Part shown: one piece after another, positions 51,500-61,975 of the stretch
Position numbering within the stretch: position 1 is the first letter of the stretch
How the letters are laid out: the number at the start of each line of letters is the position of its first letter
Origin: Streptomyces roseoviridis
Lineage (GTDB): Bacteria; Actinomycetota; Actinomycetes; Streptomycetales; Streptomycetaceae
Assembly: GCF_039535235.1 (NCBI RefSeq)
Contig: NZ_BAAAWU010000001.1
Span: 3,410,001 to 3,474,000 of the forward strand
Reading direction: 5' to 3'
Length of the DNA stretch: 64,000 nt
Position numbers and translations under genes: made by a program
Notes under the pieces: generated by a model
What the model was told of the DNA's origin: nothing
The model's input: only the letters and a program-made list of their open reading frames with translations
The model's database searches: none

Positions 51500-52485
51500 A
51501 TGGACTCCCGGGCCGCCCGCTCCGTCACCCCCTCCCTCGCCCTGGCCGTCACCGACGGCATGCTCCACTTCGAACTCGCCATCGCCCACGAGGTGTTCGC
51601 CCGGGACTACGAGCTCACCGTCTGCGGTCCGGGACCGGTCCGCGCCGGACGGTTCCTGCTCGAACCCGACCACGGTCTTGACCGGCTCCCCCGGGCCCGT
51701 ACGGTCGTCGTCCCCGGCTGGGCCGACGTCGACGTCGCCCCACCCGCCGAGCTGGTCGACGCCGTGCGCGCCGCGCACGAGGCGGGCGCCCGGGTCGCCT
51801 CGCTCTGCACCGGCGCGTTCGTGCTCGCCGCCGCCGGGCTGCTCGACGGGCGGCGGGCCACCACGCACTGGGCCCACACCGACGTCCTGGCCGCCCGCCA
51901 CCCCCGGGTGACGGTGGACCCGGACGTGCTCTACGTGGACGAGGGCAGTGTGCTCACCTCCGCGGGCAAGGCCGCCGCCCTCGACCTGTGCCTGCACCTG
52001 GTCCGCCTCGACCACGGCTCGGCCGCCGCCAACACGGTGGCCCGCCGGCTGGTCGTGCCGCCGCACCGGGACGGCGGCCAGGCCCAGTTCGTCACCACCC
52101 CGGTCCCCGCGCCCGGCAACCACCCGCTCGACGCGCTGTTCCCGTGGGTGTGGGAACGGCTCGACCGCCCGCTGAGCGTGGAGGACCTGGCCCGCCGGGC
52201 CGGGATGAGCTCCCGTCACCTCGCCCGCCACTTCCGCGCCGTCACCGGCACCACCCCGCTGCGCTGGCTGCTCGCCCAGCGGATCCGCCGCGCCCAGGAG
52301 CTCCTGGAGACCACCGACGACGGCGTCGACCGCATCGCGGCGGCCACCGGGATGGGGACCGCCACGACACTGCGCCGCCACTTCGCCCGTGCGGTCGGGG
52401 TGCCCCCGGACACGTACCGCCGCACCTTCCGCGTACGGGCGGGCACGGGGACGGGGACCGGTGCGGGGGCGGACCGGGACCGGGC

Positions 52486-52501
<16 letters not shown>
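51500..52501 (+). CDS. GlxA/FtrA-family transcriptional regulator (DJ-1 + AraC HTH)
   Basis: A 333-residue regulator: DJ-1/PfpI-like domain (residues 10-185, with the elbow RVASLCTGAFVLAAAGLLDGRRATTHW) and a C-terminal AraC HTH pair (LSVEDLARRAGMSSRHLARHFRAVTGTTPLRWLLAQRI; DRIAAATGMGTATTLRRHFARAVG). It probably senses a small molecule and controls the divergent oxidoreductase. Likely leaderless from ATG 51500. Its 3' end overlaps the convergent UvrA-like gene by 16 bp. Confidence 0.92.
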
Positions 52502-54846
<2,345 letters not shown>

Positions 54847-55032
54847 GGTTCTCCCTGCTCGTGGCCTCTGGGGCCAGGCTAGGCGGGGGCGGGCGGCGGT
54901 GCTTCTCGATTCCTGACGAACCCGTCGGCGACCGCTCACGGCCCCGCCCGCGGCCCGCTCACGGCCCCGTCCGCGGCCCGCTCGCGGCTCGTGCACGGCC
55001 CGCTCCCCCCGCGCCCGTGGCAGGGTGGGTGC

Positions 55033-55503
55033 GTGACGCCGACGCTCGACGACCTGGCCCGGCTGCGCCGGGCCCGCGACATGATGGACCGCGACTACGC
55101 GGAGCCGCTGGACGTCCCGGCCCTGGCCCGGGCCGCGCTGATGTCCCCCGGGCACTTCTCGCGCAGCTTCCGGGCCGCGTACGGGGAGACGCCGTACGGC
55201 TACCTGATGACCCGGCGCATCGAGCGGGCGAAGGTGCTGCTGCGGCGCGGCGACCTGAGCGTGACCGAGGTCTGCTTCGCGGTGGGCTGTACGTCGCTGG
55301 GGTCGTTCAGCACGCGGTTCACGGAGCTGGTCGGGGAGAGCCCGAGCGCCTATCGGGCGCGTGACCACGGGGCGGGGGCGGCGATCCCGGGGTGCGTGGC
55401 GATGTATCTGACCCGCCCGACGCGGGCGTCGGCGGGCAGCGCGCGGGAGGCCGCCGCCGAACCGGTCAGGAACGGAGAAGCGGAAAGCGCGGCCGGCTCG
55501 TAG
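55033..55503 (+). CDS. AraC-family transcriptional regulator
   Basis: A 156-residue regulator consisting almost only of the AraC double HTH (MDRDYAEPLDVPALARAALMSPGHFSRSFRAAYGETPYGYLMTRRIERAKVLLRR; SVTEVCFAVGCTSLGSFSTRFTELVG). GTG 55033 follows AGGGTGGG. It is followed after 10 bp by a VOC protein, a common actinobacterial pair in which the regulator controls the dioxygenase-fold partner. It is divergent from the UvrA-like gene. Confidence 0.92.
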   Translation: MTPTLDDLARLRRARDMMDRDYAEPLDVPALARAALMSPGHFSRSFRAAYGETPYGYLMTRRIERAKVLLRRGDLSVTEVCFAVGCTSLGSFSTRFTELVGESPSAYRARDHGAGAAIPGCVAMYLTRPTRASAGSAREAAAEPVRNGEAESAAGS

Positions 55504-55513
55504 CGTCGTCGTC

Positions 55514-55954
55514 ATGAACACCAACGCCACCCAGGCCACCACGATCGATCTCGCCCAGTGCTTCATCGCCGTCGACGACCACGACAAGGCGCTCGCCTTC
55601 TACCGCGACGCCCTGGGGCTGGAGGTCCGCAACGACGTCTCCTTCGAGGGGATGCGCTGGGTCACCGTCGGCTCGCCCACGCAGCCGGACGTCGAGATCG
55701 TCCTGGAGCCGCCGCTCGCCGACCCCAACGCCCCCGCCGCCGACCGGCAGGCCGCCGCCGAACTCCTCGCCAAGGGCATGCTGCGCGGCGTCATCTTCCG
55801 CACCGACGACGTCGACGCCACCTTCGAGCGGGTCCGCGCCGCGGGCGGTGAGGTGCTCCAGGAGCCGATGGACCAGCCGTACGGCGTGCGCGACTGCGCG
55901 TTCCGCGACCCGGCGGGGAACATGCTGCGGTTCAACCAGCCGCGCAAGGGCTGA
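55514..55954 (+). CDS. VOC-superfamily (glyoxalase/dioxygenase-fold) protein
   Basis: A 146-residue VOC protein: AQCFIAVDDHDKALAFYRDALGLEVRND.. and EPMDQPYGVRDCAFRDPAGNMLRFNQP. Metal-ligand positions are partly substituted, so a binding role (for example drug sequestration) or an enzyme are both possible. It is in an operon with the AraC gene. Confidence 0.9.
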   Translation: MNTNATQATTIDLAQCFIAVDDHDKALAFYRDALGLEVRNDVSFEGMRWVTVGSPTQPDVEIVLEPPLADPNAPAADRQAAAELLAKGMLRGVIFRTDDVDATFERVRAAGGEVLQEPMDQPYGVRDCAFRDPAGNMLRFNQPRKG

Positions 55955-55958
55955 CCGT

Positions 55959-56327
55959 TCAGCCCGCCGTGTGGGCGAGCCAGAGGATCCCGACCGCGAT
56001 CGGCAGGGCCACGGCGCCGAGGGTGAGGAAGCGGCCGGGCGCCGACAGGCCCCGGACGACGGGCGTACGGGCGAGGAGGGCCAGGAACGCGGCGGCGGCG
56101 AGCGGGACGCCGAGGCCCGCCAGGAGCAGACCGCCGACCGGCTCCCCCTCGGCCGCCAGCCAGGTCACGGTGAGGAGGAGGGCGAACGCCGGCCAGGCGA
56201 GCAGGGTCAGTACCACCGCCCACACGAGCCCCGCCAGCACCGCGAGCACCGTCTCGCCCGTGCGCCCGGCGCGCGCCGGAGCCGGCCGGCCCGGTCCGTA
56301 CAGAGCGGCGTGCGTGTCGGGGTTCAT
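55959..56327 (-). CDS. hypothetical four-helix membrane protein
   Basis: A 122-residue protein with about four hydrophobic helices (ETVLAVLAGLVWAVVLTLLAW, PAFALLLTVTWLA, GGLLLAGLGVPLAAAAFLALLA, FLTLGAVALPIAVGILWLAH). No family recognised. ATG 56327 is favoured by GGAG six bases upstream. It converges on the VOC gene with a four-base gap. Confidence 0.75.
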   Translation of the reverse strand: MNPDTHAALYGPGRPAPARAGRTGETVLAVLAGLVWAVVLTLLAWPAFALLLTVTWLAAEGEPVGGLLLAGLGVPLAAAAFLALLARTPVVRGLSAPGRFLTLGAVALPIAVGILWLAHTAG

Positions 56328-56467
56328 GGTGGGCTCCATCCGTGGGGGCGGTGTCCGGGTGCGGGAGGGGGTGCGGCAGCCGGGCCGGCGGTCCGCGCCG
56401 TCGGCGGTCTGTGGCGCTCTCCGCTCATCCTGGCCGCGCACCGCGCCACCGGGATGAGCACGGCCGC

Positions 56468-56980
56468 TCATCCCGCCCGGGTCCCGTACTCAGCCACCCG
56501 GCAGGCACCCACCCAGGAGGAGACCGTCGCGTAGTCCGCCGCCGTGAGGCCCGTGGCCGGGTCGACGCGGTGGAGGAGGGCGGGGGCGGGGTGGTGGGCG
56601 CGGGCCCAGGCACGGTCGGCGTCCGTGATCTCGTCGTCGAGCCAGACGTAGGGCCGCCCCTCGGCCCGGGCGGCGAGCGCCCGGGTCTTCCAGTGCAGGC
56701 CCGCCGCCACCGGGTCGTCGTCCTCGTCCGGCCAGTCGACGACCGGGAGCGGCGGGAGGCCGAGCCGGGGCGCCAGCACCTCGTTCGCCTCCTGGCCCCA
56801 GGTGGTGGCCCACACCAGCGCGCAGCCGAGGGCCGCGAGGCGCGGGCCGTGCGCGGGGTCCACGCGATGCAGGAGCGGGTGGGCGTCCGGGGGCGGTTCG
56901 GGGGCGTACGCGGGGTGGGGCGAGGTTCCGCCGAAGGGGATCAGGGGGCCGTCGACGTCGAGGAAGAGCAGGGGCCGCAT
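56468..56980 (-). CDS. HAD-domain protein (hydrolase-like)
   Basis: A 170-residue HAD-fold protein with motif I LLFLDVDGPLIPF and a later VWLDDEITDADRAWA that supplies the acidic motif IV. ALVWATTWGQEAN matches the motif II region with Thr. It is typical of small actinobacterial HAD proteins with unknown substrate. ATG 56980 has no strong ribosome site. It is divergent from the MarR gene. Confidence 0.85.
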   Translation of the reverse strand: MRPLLFLDVDGPLIPFGGTSPHPAYAPEPPPDAHPLLHRVDPAHGPRLAALGCALVWATTWGQEANEVLAPRLGLPPLPVVDWPDEDDDPVAAGLHWKTRALAARAEGRPYVWLDDEITDADRAWARAHHPAPALLHRVDPATGLTAADYATVSSWVGACRVAEYGTRAG

Positions 56981-57061
56981 GGGTAAAGGGTGCCTCGTGA
57001 CGGTGACCGTTCGTTCGCTCGCCGATCGTCCGCAACGGACCGGTTTCGCTACCCTGACCGC

Positions 57062-57550
57062 ATGACCGCCATGGCTCCCGCCCGCACCGAACCCGACCTC
57101 TCCTATCTGCTCGACCACAGCAGTCACGTACTGCGCACGCAGATGGCCGCCCGGCTCGCCGAGATCGGGCTGACCGCCCGCATGCACTGCGTGCTCGTCC
57201 ACGCCCTGGAGGAGGAGCGGACGCAGGCGCAGCTCGCCGAGATCGGCGACATGGACAAGACCACGATGGTGGTGACCGTGGACGCGCTGGAGAAGGCCGG
57301 GCTCGCCGAGCGGCGGCCGTCGAGCACGGACCGGCGGGCGCGGATCATCGCGGTGACCGAGGAGGGCGCGCAGGTCGCCGCCCGCAGCCAGAGGATCGTC
57401 GACGAGGTGCACCGGGGGGCGCTGGGCTCGCTCCCGGACGAGGAGCGCGAGGTGCTGGTGCGGGCGCTGAACCGGCTGGTCACGGGGCACCTGGAGACGC
57501 CCGTCGAGGGGCCGCACACCGCGCGGAGGGCCCGCCAGGCCGCCAAGTGA
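57062..57550 (+). CDS. MarR-family transcriptional regulator
   Basis: A 162-residue MarR: DLSYLLDHSSHVLRTQMAARLAEIGLTARMHCVL, the winged HTH AQLAEIGDMDKTTMVVTVDALEKAGLAERRPSSTDRRARIIAVT. It lies directly upstream of, and on the same strand as, a 14-TM efflux pump (77-bp gap), the usual repressor-pump layout. TACCCT at 57050-57055 is only six bases before the ATG, so the message is probably leaderless. The motif GTCCGCAAC at 57028 recurs before the pump gene. Confidence 0.93.
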   Translation: MTAMAPARTEPDLSYLLDHSSHVLRTQMAARLAEIGLTARMHCVLVHALEEERTQAQLAEIGDMDKTTMVVTVDALEKAGLAERRPSSTDRRARIIAVTEEGAQVAARSQRIVDEVHRGALGSLPDEEREVLVRALNRLVTGHLETPVEGPHTARRARQAAK

Positions 57551-57560
57551 GACCGAGAAA

Positions 57561-57582
57561 GATGGTCTGCAACAAAACTATC
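57561..57582. promoter_or_regulatory. candidate MarR operator upstream of the efflux pump
   Basis: GATGGT-N10-ACTATC is a one-mismatch inverted repeat in an A/T-rich window. It contains GTCTGCAAC (57565-57573), nearly the same nine bases as GTCCGCAAC at 57028-57036 in the MarR gene's own promoter, where it is half of GTCCG-CAA-CGGAC. Confidence 0.6.
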
Positions 57583-57591
57583 TGCTAGCGT

Positions 57592-57621
57592 CCTTCCTGT
57601 CGCCTCCGCCCGACAGGAAGG
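57592..57621 (+). promoter_or_regulatory. hairpin sequestering the ribosome site of the efflux gene
   Basis: A perfect 11-bp inverted repeat CCTTCCTGTCG / CGACAGGAAGG with an eight-base loop. The 3' arm contains AGGAAGG, the Shine-Dalgarno of the MFS gene at 57628, so a closed hairpin would block translation. It could alternatively be a DNA-level operator. Confidence 0.65.
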
Positions 57622-57627
57622 CCGGTC

Positions 57628-59109
57628 ATGCCTGCCACGCCCCCGCCCACGACCCCGCCCGCCCCCGCTCCGGCGCCCGCGGGCACGCCCCTGCGCGCCT
57701 CCCGCTGGACCGCCCTCGGCGTCCTCGCCAGCTCCCTGCTGATGACGATCCTCGACGGCAGCATCGTCACCGTCGCCATGCCCGCCATCCAGGCCGACCT
57801 CGGCTTCACCCCGGCCGGCCTCAGCTGGGTCGTCAACGCCTACCTCATCGCCTTCGGCGCCCTGCTGCTCCTCTCCGGCCGCCTCGGCGACCTCATCGGC
57901 CGCAAGCGGATGTTCCTCGCCGGCACCGGCGTCTTCACCGCCGCCTCGCTGCTCGCCGGCGTCGCCTCCTCGCCCGGCGTCCTGATCGCCGCCCGCTTCC
58001 TCCAGGGCGTCGGCAGCGCGATGGCCTCCGCCGTCAGCCTCGGCATCCTCGTCACCCTCTTCACCGAGCCGCGCGAACGCGCCAGGGCCTTCGCCGTGTT
58101 CAGCTTCACCGGCGCCGCGGGGGCCTCCATCGGCCAGGTCCTCGGCGGCCTCCTCACCGACGCCCTCACCTGGCACTGGATCTTCTTCATCAACCTCCCC
58201 GTCGGCGCCGCCGCCCTGCTCGTCGCCCTTCCCGCGCTGCCCGCCGACCGCCCCGCCCGAGCCCGGGGCGGCGCGGACGTCCTCGGCGCCCTGCTGGTCA
58301 CCGGCGGCCTGACCACCGGCATCTACGCCGTCGTCACCGTCGAGGAGTACGGGGCCGGTTCGGCCCGCACCCTGGGACTCGGCGCCCTCGCGCTCGCCCT
58401 GCTCGCCGGCTTCCTCGTCCGCCAGGCCACCGCCGCCCACCCCCTGATGCCGCTGCGCGTGCTGCGCTCCCGTGCCGTCGCCGGTGCCAACCTCGTCCAG
58501 ATGCTGATGGTCGCCGCGCTGTTCTCCTTCCAGATCCTGGTCGCGCTCCACCTCCAGAAGGTGCAGGGCTACGGAGCCGCCGAGACCGGCCTCGCGATGC
58601 TGCCCGCCGCCGTCGTCATCGGCGCGGCCTCCCTCGGCCTGTCCACCCGCCTCATCGCCCGCTTCGGCGAGCGGAACGTCCTGCTCACCGGTCTCGTCCT
58701 GCTCGTCGGCGTGCTCGGCCTGCTCACCCGCCTCCCCGTCCATGCCTCGTACGCCGTCGACCTGCTGCCCGTGATGCTGCTGGCCGCCGGCTTCGGGCTC
58801 GCCCTGCCCGCGCTCACCGCGCTCGGCATGTCCGGCGCGAAGGAGGAGGACGCGGGCCTGGCGTCCGGCCTGTTCAACACCACCCAGCAGATCGGCATGG
58901 CCGTCGGCGTCGCGGTCCTGTCCACCCTGGCCGCCGCCCGCACCGACGCCCTCACCGCAGCCGGACGGCCCGCCGCCGAAGCCCTCACCAGCGGCTACCA
59001 CCTCGCCTTCGCCGTCGGCGCCGGTCTCCTCGTCGCCGCCCTCGCCGTCGCCTTCACCCTCCCGCGCACACCGAGGCCCGCACCCCGCGAGCTGACCATC
59101 GCGGCATGA
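57628..59109 (+). CDS. DHA2-family MFS efflux pump (EmrB/QacA-like, 14 TM)
   Basis: A 493-residue carrier with about 14 hydrophobic helices. Motif A is GRLGDLIGRKRMFLAG and the DHA2 signature is LDGSIVTVAMPAIQADLG with FLQGVGSAMASAVSLGIL. It probably exports drugs or toxic metabolites by proton antiport. The N-terminus is Pro/Ala/Thr-rich. AGGAAGG precedes the ATG within a hairpin. Likely repressed by the upstream MarR. Confidence 0.93.
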   Translation: MPATPPPTTPPAPAPAPAGTPLRASRWTALGVLASSLLMTILDGSIVTVAMPAIQADLGFTPAGLSWVVNAYLIAFGALLLLSGRLGDLIGRKRMFLAGTGVFTAASLLAGVASSPGVLIAARFLQGVGSAMASAVSLGILVTLFTEPRERARAFAVFSFTGAAGASIGQVLGGLLTDALTWHWIFFINLPVGAAALLVALPALPADRPARARGGADVLGALLVTGGLTTGIYAVVTVEEYGAGSARTLGLGALALALLAGFLVRQATAAHPLMPLRVLRSRAVAGANLVQMLMVAALFSFQILVALHLQKVQGYGAAETGLAMLPAAVVIGAASLGLSTRLIARFGERNVLLTGLVLLVGVLGLLTRLPVHASYAVDLLPVMLLAAGFGLALPALTALGMSGAKEEDAGLASGLFNTTQQIGMAVGVAVLSTLAAARTDALTAAGRPAAEALTSGYHLAFAVGAGLLVAALAVAFTLPRTPRPAPRELTIAA

Positions 59110-59140
59110 GCACCGCCCGTCCGCCCCGACGAAGCCCCGG

Positions 59141-59184
59141 CCGCCGCCGGCTCCCCGCCCCTCGCAGGCGGGGAGCGGCGGCGG
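59141..59184. terminator. bidirectional terminator efflux pump / HelD
   Basis: Inner stem CTCCCCGCC/GGCGGGGAG, continued by nine more G/C pairs after one bulged G, with a seven-base loop. It lies between two convergent genes. Confidence 0.75.
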
Positions 59185-59235
59185 CGCCCGTACCGCGCCG
59201 GGCGGGCGTGCCGCCCCGCCGCCGGGCCGGTCGGC

Positions 59236-61269
59236 TCAGCCGGGCGCCCCGACAGGAGGAGCCGCCAGCGCGGGCGGCAGGGGTTCGCTGTGGACCAGGT
59301 CCAGGCGGGACACCGCGCGGGTGAGGACCACGTACAGCCGGTGGAGGCCCCGGGGTTCGGCGGCGGCGATGGCGGCCGGTTCGACGACGATCACGTGGTC
59401 GTATTCCAGGCCCTTGGCGAGCGACGCCGGCACGACGGAGACGCGGTCGCCGGATCCGTCCGCGACGCCGTCGCCGAGGACCAGGGCCGCCAGCTCCTCC
59501 ACCGCCGTGTCCGCGGCGATCACTCCCACGGAGCCCTCCTCCTTCAGCGCGGCCCGCACCGCCTCGGCGACGCCCTCGGCCAGGTCCGCGACCTGACGCA
59601 CGGTCACCTCGCCGCCCGCGCGCAGGGAGCGTCCGGCCCAGGCCGCCGCCCCGAGCTCCGGCAGGAGCCGGTTGGCGAGCTCCACCACGGCCGCCGGGAC
59701 GCGGTAGCCGGTGGTCAGCGGCACCGTCTCGGCGTCCGGCTTGCCCAGGTGGGCCAGTTGCTCGCGCCAGTCGCGGGCCGCCCACGGGGTGGTGCCCTGC
59801 GCCAGGTCGCCGAGCACCGTCAGGGAGCCGAAGCCTGCGCGGCGGGCGATGGCCCGGCACTGCATGGGCGAGAGGTCCTGGGCCTCGTCGACGACGACGT
59901 GTCCGTAACCCTCGGGTCGTTCGATCAGGCCGGCGAGCTCGTCGAGGAGTACGAGATCGGCGGCGCTCCAGCGGGCCGTGCGGTACGAGCGCGGGGGCTT
60001 CTCCCAGCGGATCGCGGCCCGCTCCCCGACCGTCAGCAGGCCACCCGCCGGCAGACCGGCGTCCGGGTCCGTCAGGACCCCGGCGAGCACTTCCTCCGGG
60101 GTGACCTTCGGCCAGCAGGCGTCCACGAACTCCTTGACCGGGCGGGCCCTTTCGATCCTGCGCTGCCACGCGTTGCCCAGCGTCCCGGCCCGCCGCTCGG
60201 CCCGGAGCCGGAGGGCCCGCACGACCCGGGCGCGGACCCGCTCGCGGCCGGTCGCGTAGGGCGGGGCCTCCTCCCGTACGTCCGCGACGATCGCGGCGAG
60301 CTCGTGGGCCGGCACGCGCCAGCGGTACGAGCCGTCCGGCACGGTCAGGTCCCCGGCGGGTGCCGGGTCGACCCGCGCGTACAGCGCGCGGCGCAGCACC
60401 TCGGCCATGCGGGCGTCGTGCTTGACCCGGGCCGCGGCCTCCCCGTCCACCGCGCGCACCTCGTGGCGGGCGAGCTCGTCCTCGACGGTCGACTGGCGCA
60501 CCCCGGTCTCGCCGAGCGCGGGCAGCACCTCGGAGATGTAGGAGAGGAAGGTGCGGTTCGGGCCGAGGACGAGGAGGCCGGAACGCCGGAAGCGCTGCGG
60601 GTGGGTGTAGAGGAGGTAGGCGGCGCGATGCAGTCCGACGGCGGTCTTGCCGGTGCCGGGGGCGCCCTGGACGCAGATCGACTCGGCGGGGCCGGAACGC
60701 ACGAGGTCGTCCTGCTCGGGCTGGAGGGTCGCGGCGATGTCCCGCATGGGGCCGACGCGGGGGCGTTCGATCTCGCCGGCCAGGATCGCGCTCGACGGGG
60801 CCTCCCCGGCGCCCTCGCCGCCCTCCGCCAGGTGCTCGTCCTCCAGGGCGGTCAGGTCCTCGGACGCGCCGAGGCTGCCCGGCGCCCACCCGAAGCGGCG
60901 GCGCCGGACGACGCCCTGCGGGTCCCGGGGCCCGGCCTGGTAGTAGGCCCGCGCGACGGGGGCCCGCCAGTCGACGACGAGCGGCGGGGCGGCCGGGTGC
61001 TCGGCGATCCGGCGGCGGCCGATGTGGTGGACCTGGCCGTCCTCGCGGTCGAGACGGCCGAAGAAGAGCGGCCCCGGCGGCATCTCGCGGAAGGACTTGG
61101 CGCGGCTGCGCAGGTGGTGACCGAGGACCTCGGCGTCGGCTCCGGAGGCCGCGGTGTCCTCGCCGGTGACGACCTGGTCGTCGATGTCCTCGGCCATCCG
61201 GGCGAGGGCGGCGCGGCAGCTGTCGTGGTGGGCTCGTTCCCGGTCGAGGTCATGGCGGAGCGGCTTCAT
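59236..61269 (-). CDS. helD: HelD-family RNA-polymerase-associated helicase
   Basis: A 677-residue UvrD-like SF1 ATPase. An N-terminal helical arm (residues 1-90, including HHDSCRAALARMAED) precedes the split motor: Walker A VQGAPGTGKTAVGLHRAA, DEAQDLSPMQ (Walker B), GDLAQGTTPWA, SLAKGLEYDHVIVVEP and VVLTRAVSRLDLV. HelD proteins enter the RNAP channels and recycle stalled or drug-bound polymerase; some actinobacterial ones (HelR) confer rifamycin resistance, which I cannot distinguish here. TATCCT near the ATG suggests a leaderless message. Confidence 0.9.
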   Translation of the reverse strand: MKPLRHDLDRERAHHDSCRAALARMAEDIDDQVVTGEDTAASGADAEVLGHHLRSRAKSFREMPPGPLFFGRLDREDGQVHHIGRRRIAEHPAAPPLVVDWRAPVARAYYQAGPRDPQGVVRRRRFGWAPGSLGASEDLTALEDEHLAEGGEGAGEAPSSAILAGEIERPRVGPMRDIAATLQPEQDDLVRSGPAESICVQGAPGTGKTAVGLHRAAYLLYTHPQRFRRSGLLVLGPNRTFLSYISEVLPALGETGVRQSTVEDELARHEVRAVDGEAAARVKHDARMAEVLRRALYARVDPAPAGDLTVPDGSYRWRVPAHELAAIVADVREEAPPYATGRERVRARVVRALRLRAERRAGTLGNAWQRRIERARPVKEFVDACWPKVTPEEVLAGVLTDPDAGLPAGGLLTVGERAAIRWEKPPRSYRTARWSAADLVLLDELAGLIERPEGYGHVVVDEAQDLSPMQCRAIARRAGFGSLTVLGDLAQGTTPWAARDWREQLAHLGKPDAETVPLTTGYRVPAAVVELANRLLPELGAAAWAGRSLRAGGEVTVRQVADLAEGVAEAVRAALKEEGSVGVIAADTAVEELAALVLGDGVADGSGDRVSVVPASLAKGLEYDHVIVVEPAAIAAAEPRGLHRLYVVLTRAVSRLDLVHSEPLPPALAAPPVGAPG

Positions 61270-61290
61270 GCGTCCAGGATAGACGAGAAG

Positions 61291-61305
61291 TGTGACCGAG
61301 TTACA
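61291..61305. promoter_or_regulatory. candidate TetR-type operator before helD
   Basis: TGTGAC-CGA-GTTACA is a near-perfect palindrome (one mismatch per arm) in the 40-bp gap between the TetR stop and helD. It overlaps the -35 region expected for the TATCCT -10. ACCGAGTT is repeated 16 bp to the right. Confidence 0.5.
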
Positions 61306-61309
61306 TTTT

Positions 61310-61969
61310 TTACCGAGTTCGCTTCCGGGCTCCTCGAACCGGCTCGTCCGCGAGGCCCTGCGCGAGCCGCCGGAACGCCAGCCGCGTCGCCGCCACCGCC
61401 CCCGGCAGCACCTCCTCGACCCGCTCGCCCGCCGAGATCCGCCGCACGTTGTCCTCCGCGAGCACCCGCAGCACCGCCACCACCTGCGCCGCCGCCAGCC
61501 GGGACGCCAGCGGATCGGCCCCGCCCAGCGCCTCCGCCAAAAGCTCCTCCGAGCGCCGCTGGTAGGCGTGCATGCGCGCGACCAGCGCCGGAGTGCCGTA
61601 CAGCAGGCGCAGGAAGGCGAGCACCGCCGGCGCGTCGTTGAGGCCCGTCACCGGGTCGCGCCGCTCCAGCCCCGCGAGCACGTGGTCGCGCAGCGCGTCC
61701 AGCGGCGGCACCCCGGCCTCCCGACCCGCCGTCACCACCCGGGCCGGCTCGTCCTGGTGGTCCGCGAACCGGTGAAGGACCAGGTCCTCCTTGGCCGGGA
61801 AGTAGCGGAACAGGGTCGGCTTGGACACCTCGGCCGCCGCCGCGATCTCCGCGACCGACACCGCGTCGAACCCCTTCTCCAGGAAGAGCTCCACCGCGGT
61901 CTCGGACAGGACCTGCCGCGTCCGCTCCTTCTTCAGCTCCCGCAGCCCGCCCACGACACCCTCACCCAC
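61310..61969 (-). CDS. TetR-family transcriptional regulator
   Basis: A 219-residue TetR: HTH ERTRQVLSETAVELFLEKGFDAVSVAEIAAAAEVSKPTLFRYFPAKEDLVLHRFAD and a helical ligand domain. The start is GTG 61969, or GTG 61954, which has better SD spacing (GAGGGTGTC). It is six bases downstream of the Eis gene and 40 bp upstream of helD, so it may belong to one operon and regulate either neighbour. Confidence 0.92.
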   Translation of the reverse strand: MGEGVVGGLRELKKERTRQVLSETAVELFLEKGFDAVSVAEIAAAAEVSKPTLFRYFPAKEDLVLHRFADHQDEPARVVTAGREAGVPPLDALRDHVLAGLERRDPVTGLNDAPAVLAFLRLLYGTPALVARMHAYQRRSEELLAEALGGADPLASRLAAAQVVAVLRVLAEDNVRRISAGERVEEVLPGAVAATRLAFRRLAQGLADEPVRGARKRTR

Positions 61970-61975
61970 TCTCGA

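Noticed and set aside
59236-61330. Rifamycin-associated element upstream of helD
   Set aside because: I cannot recall the consensus reliably and the only palindrome found fits a TetR-type site, so no RAE is claimed.
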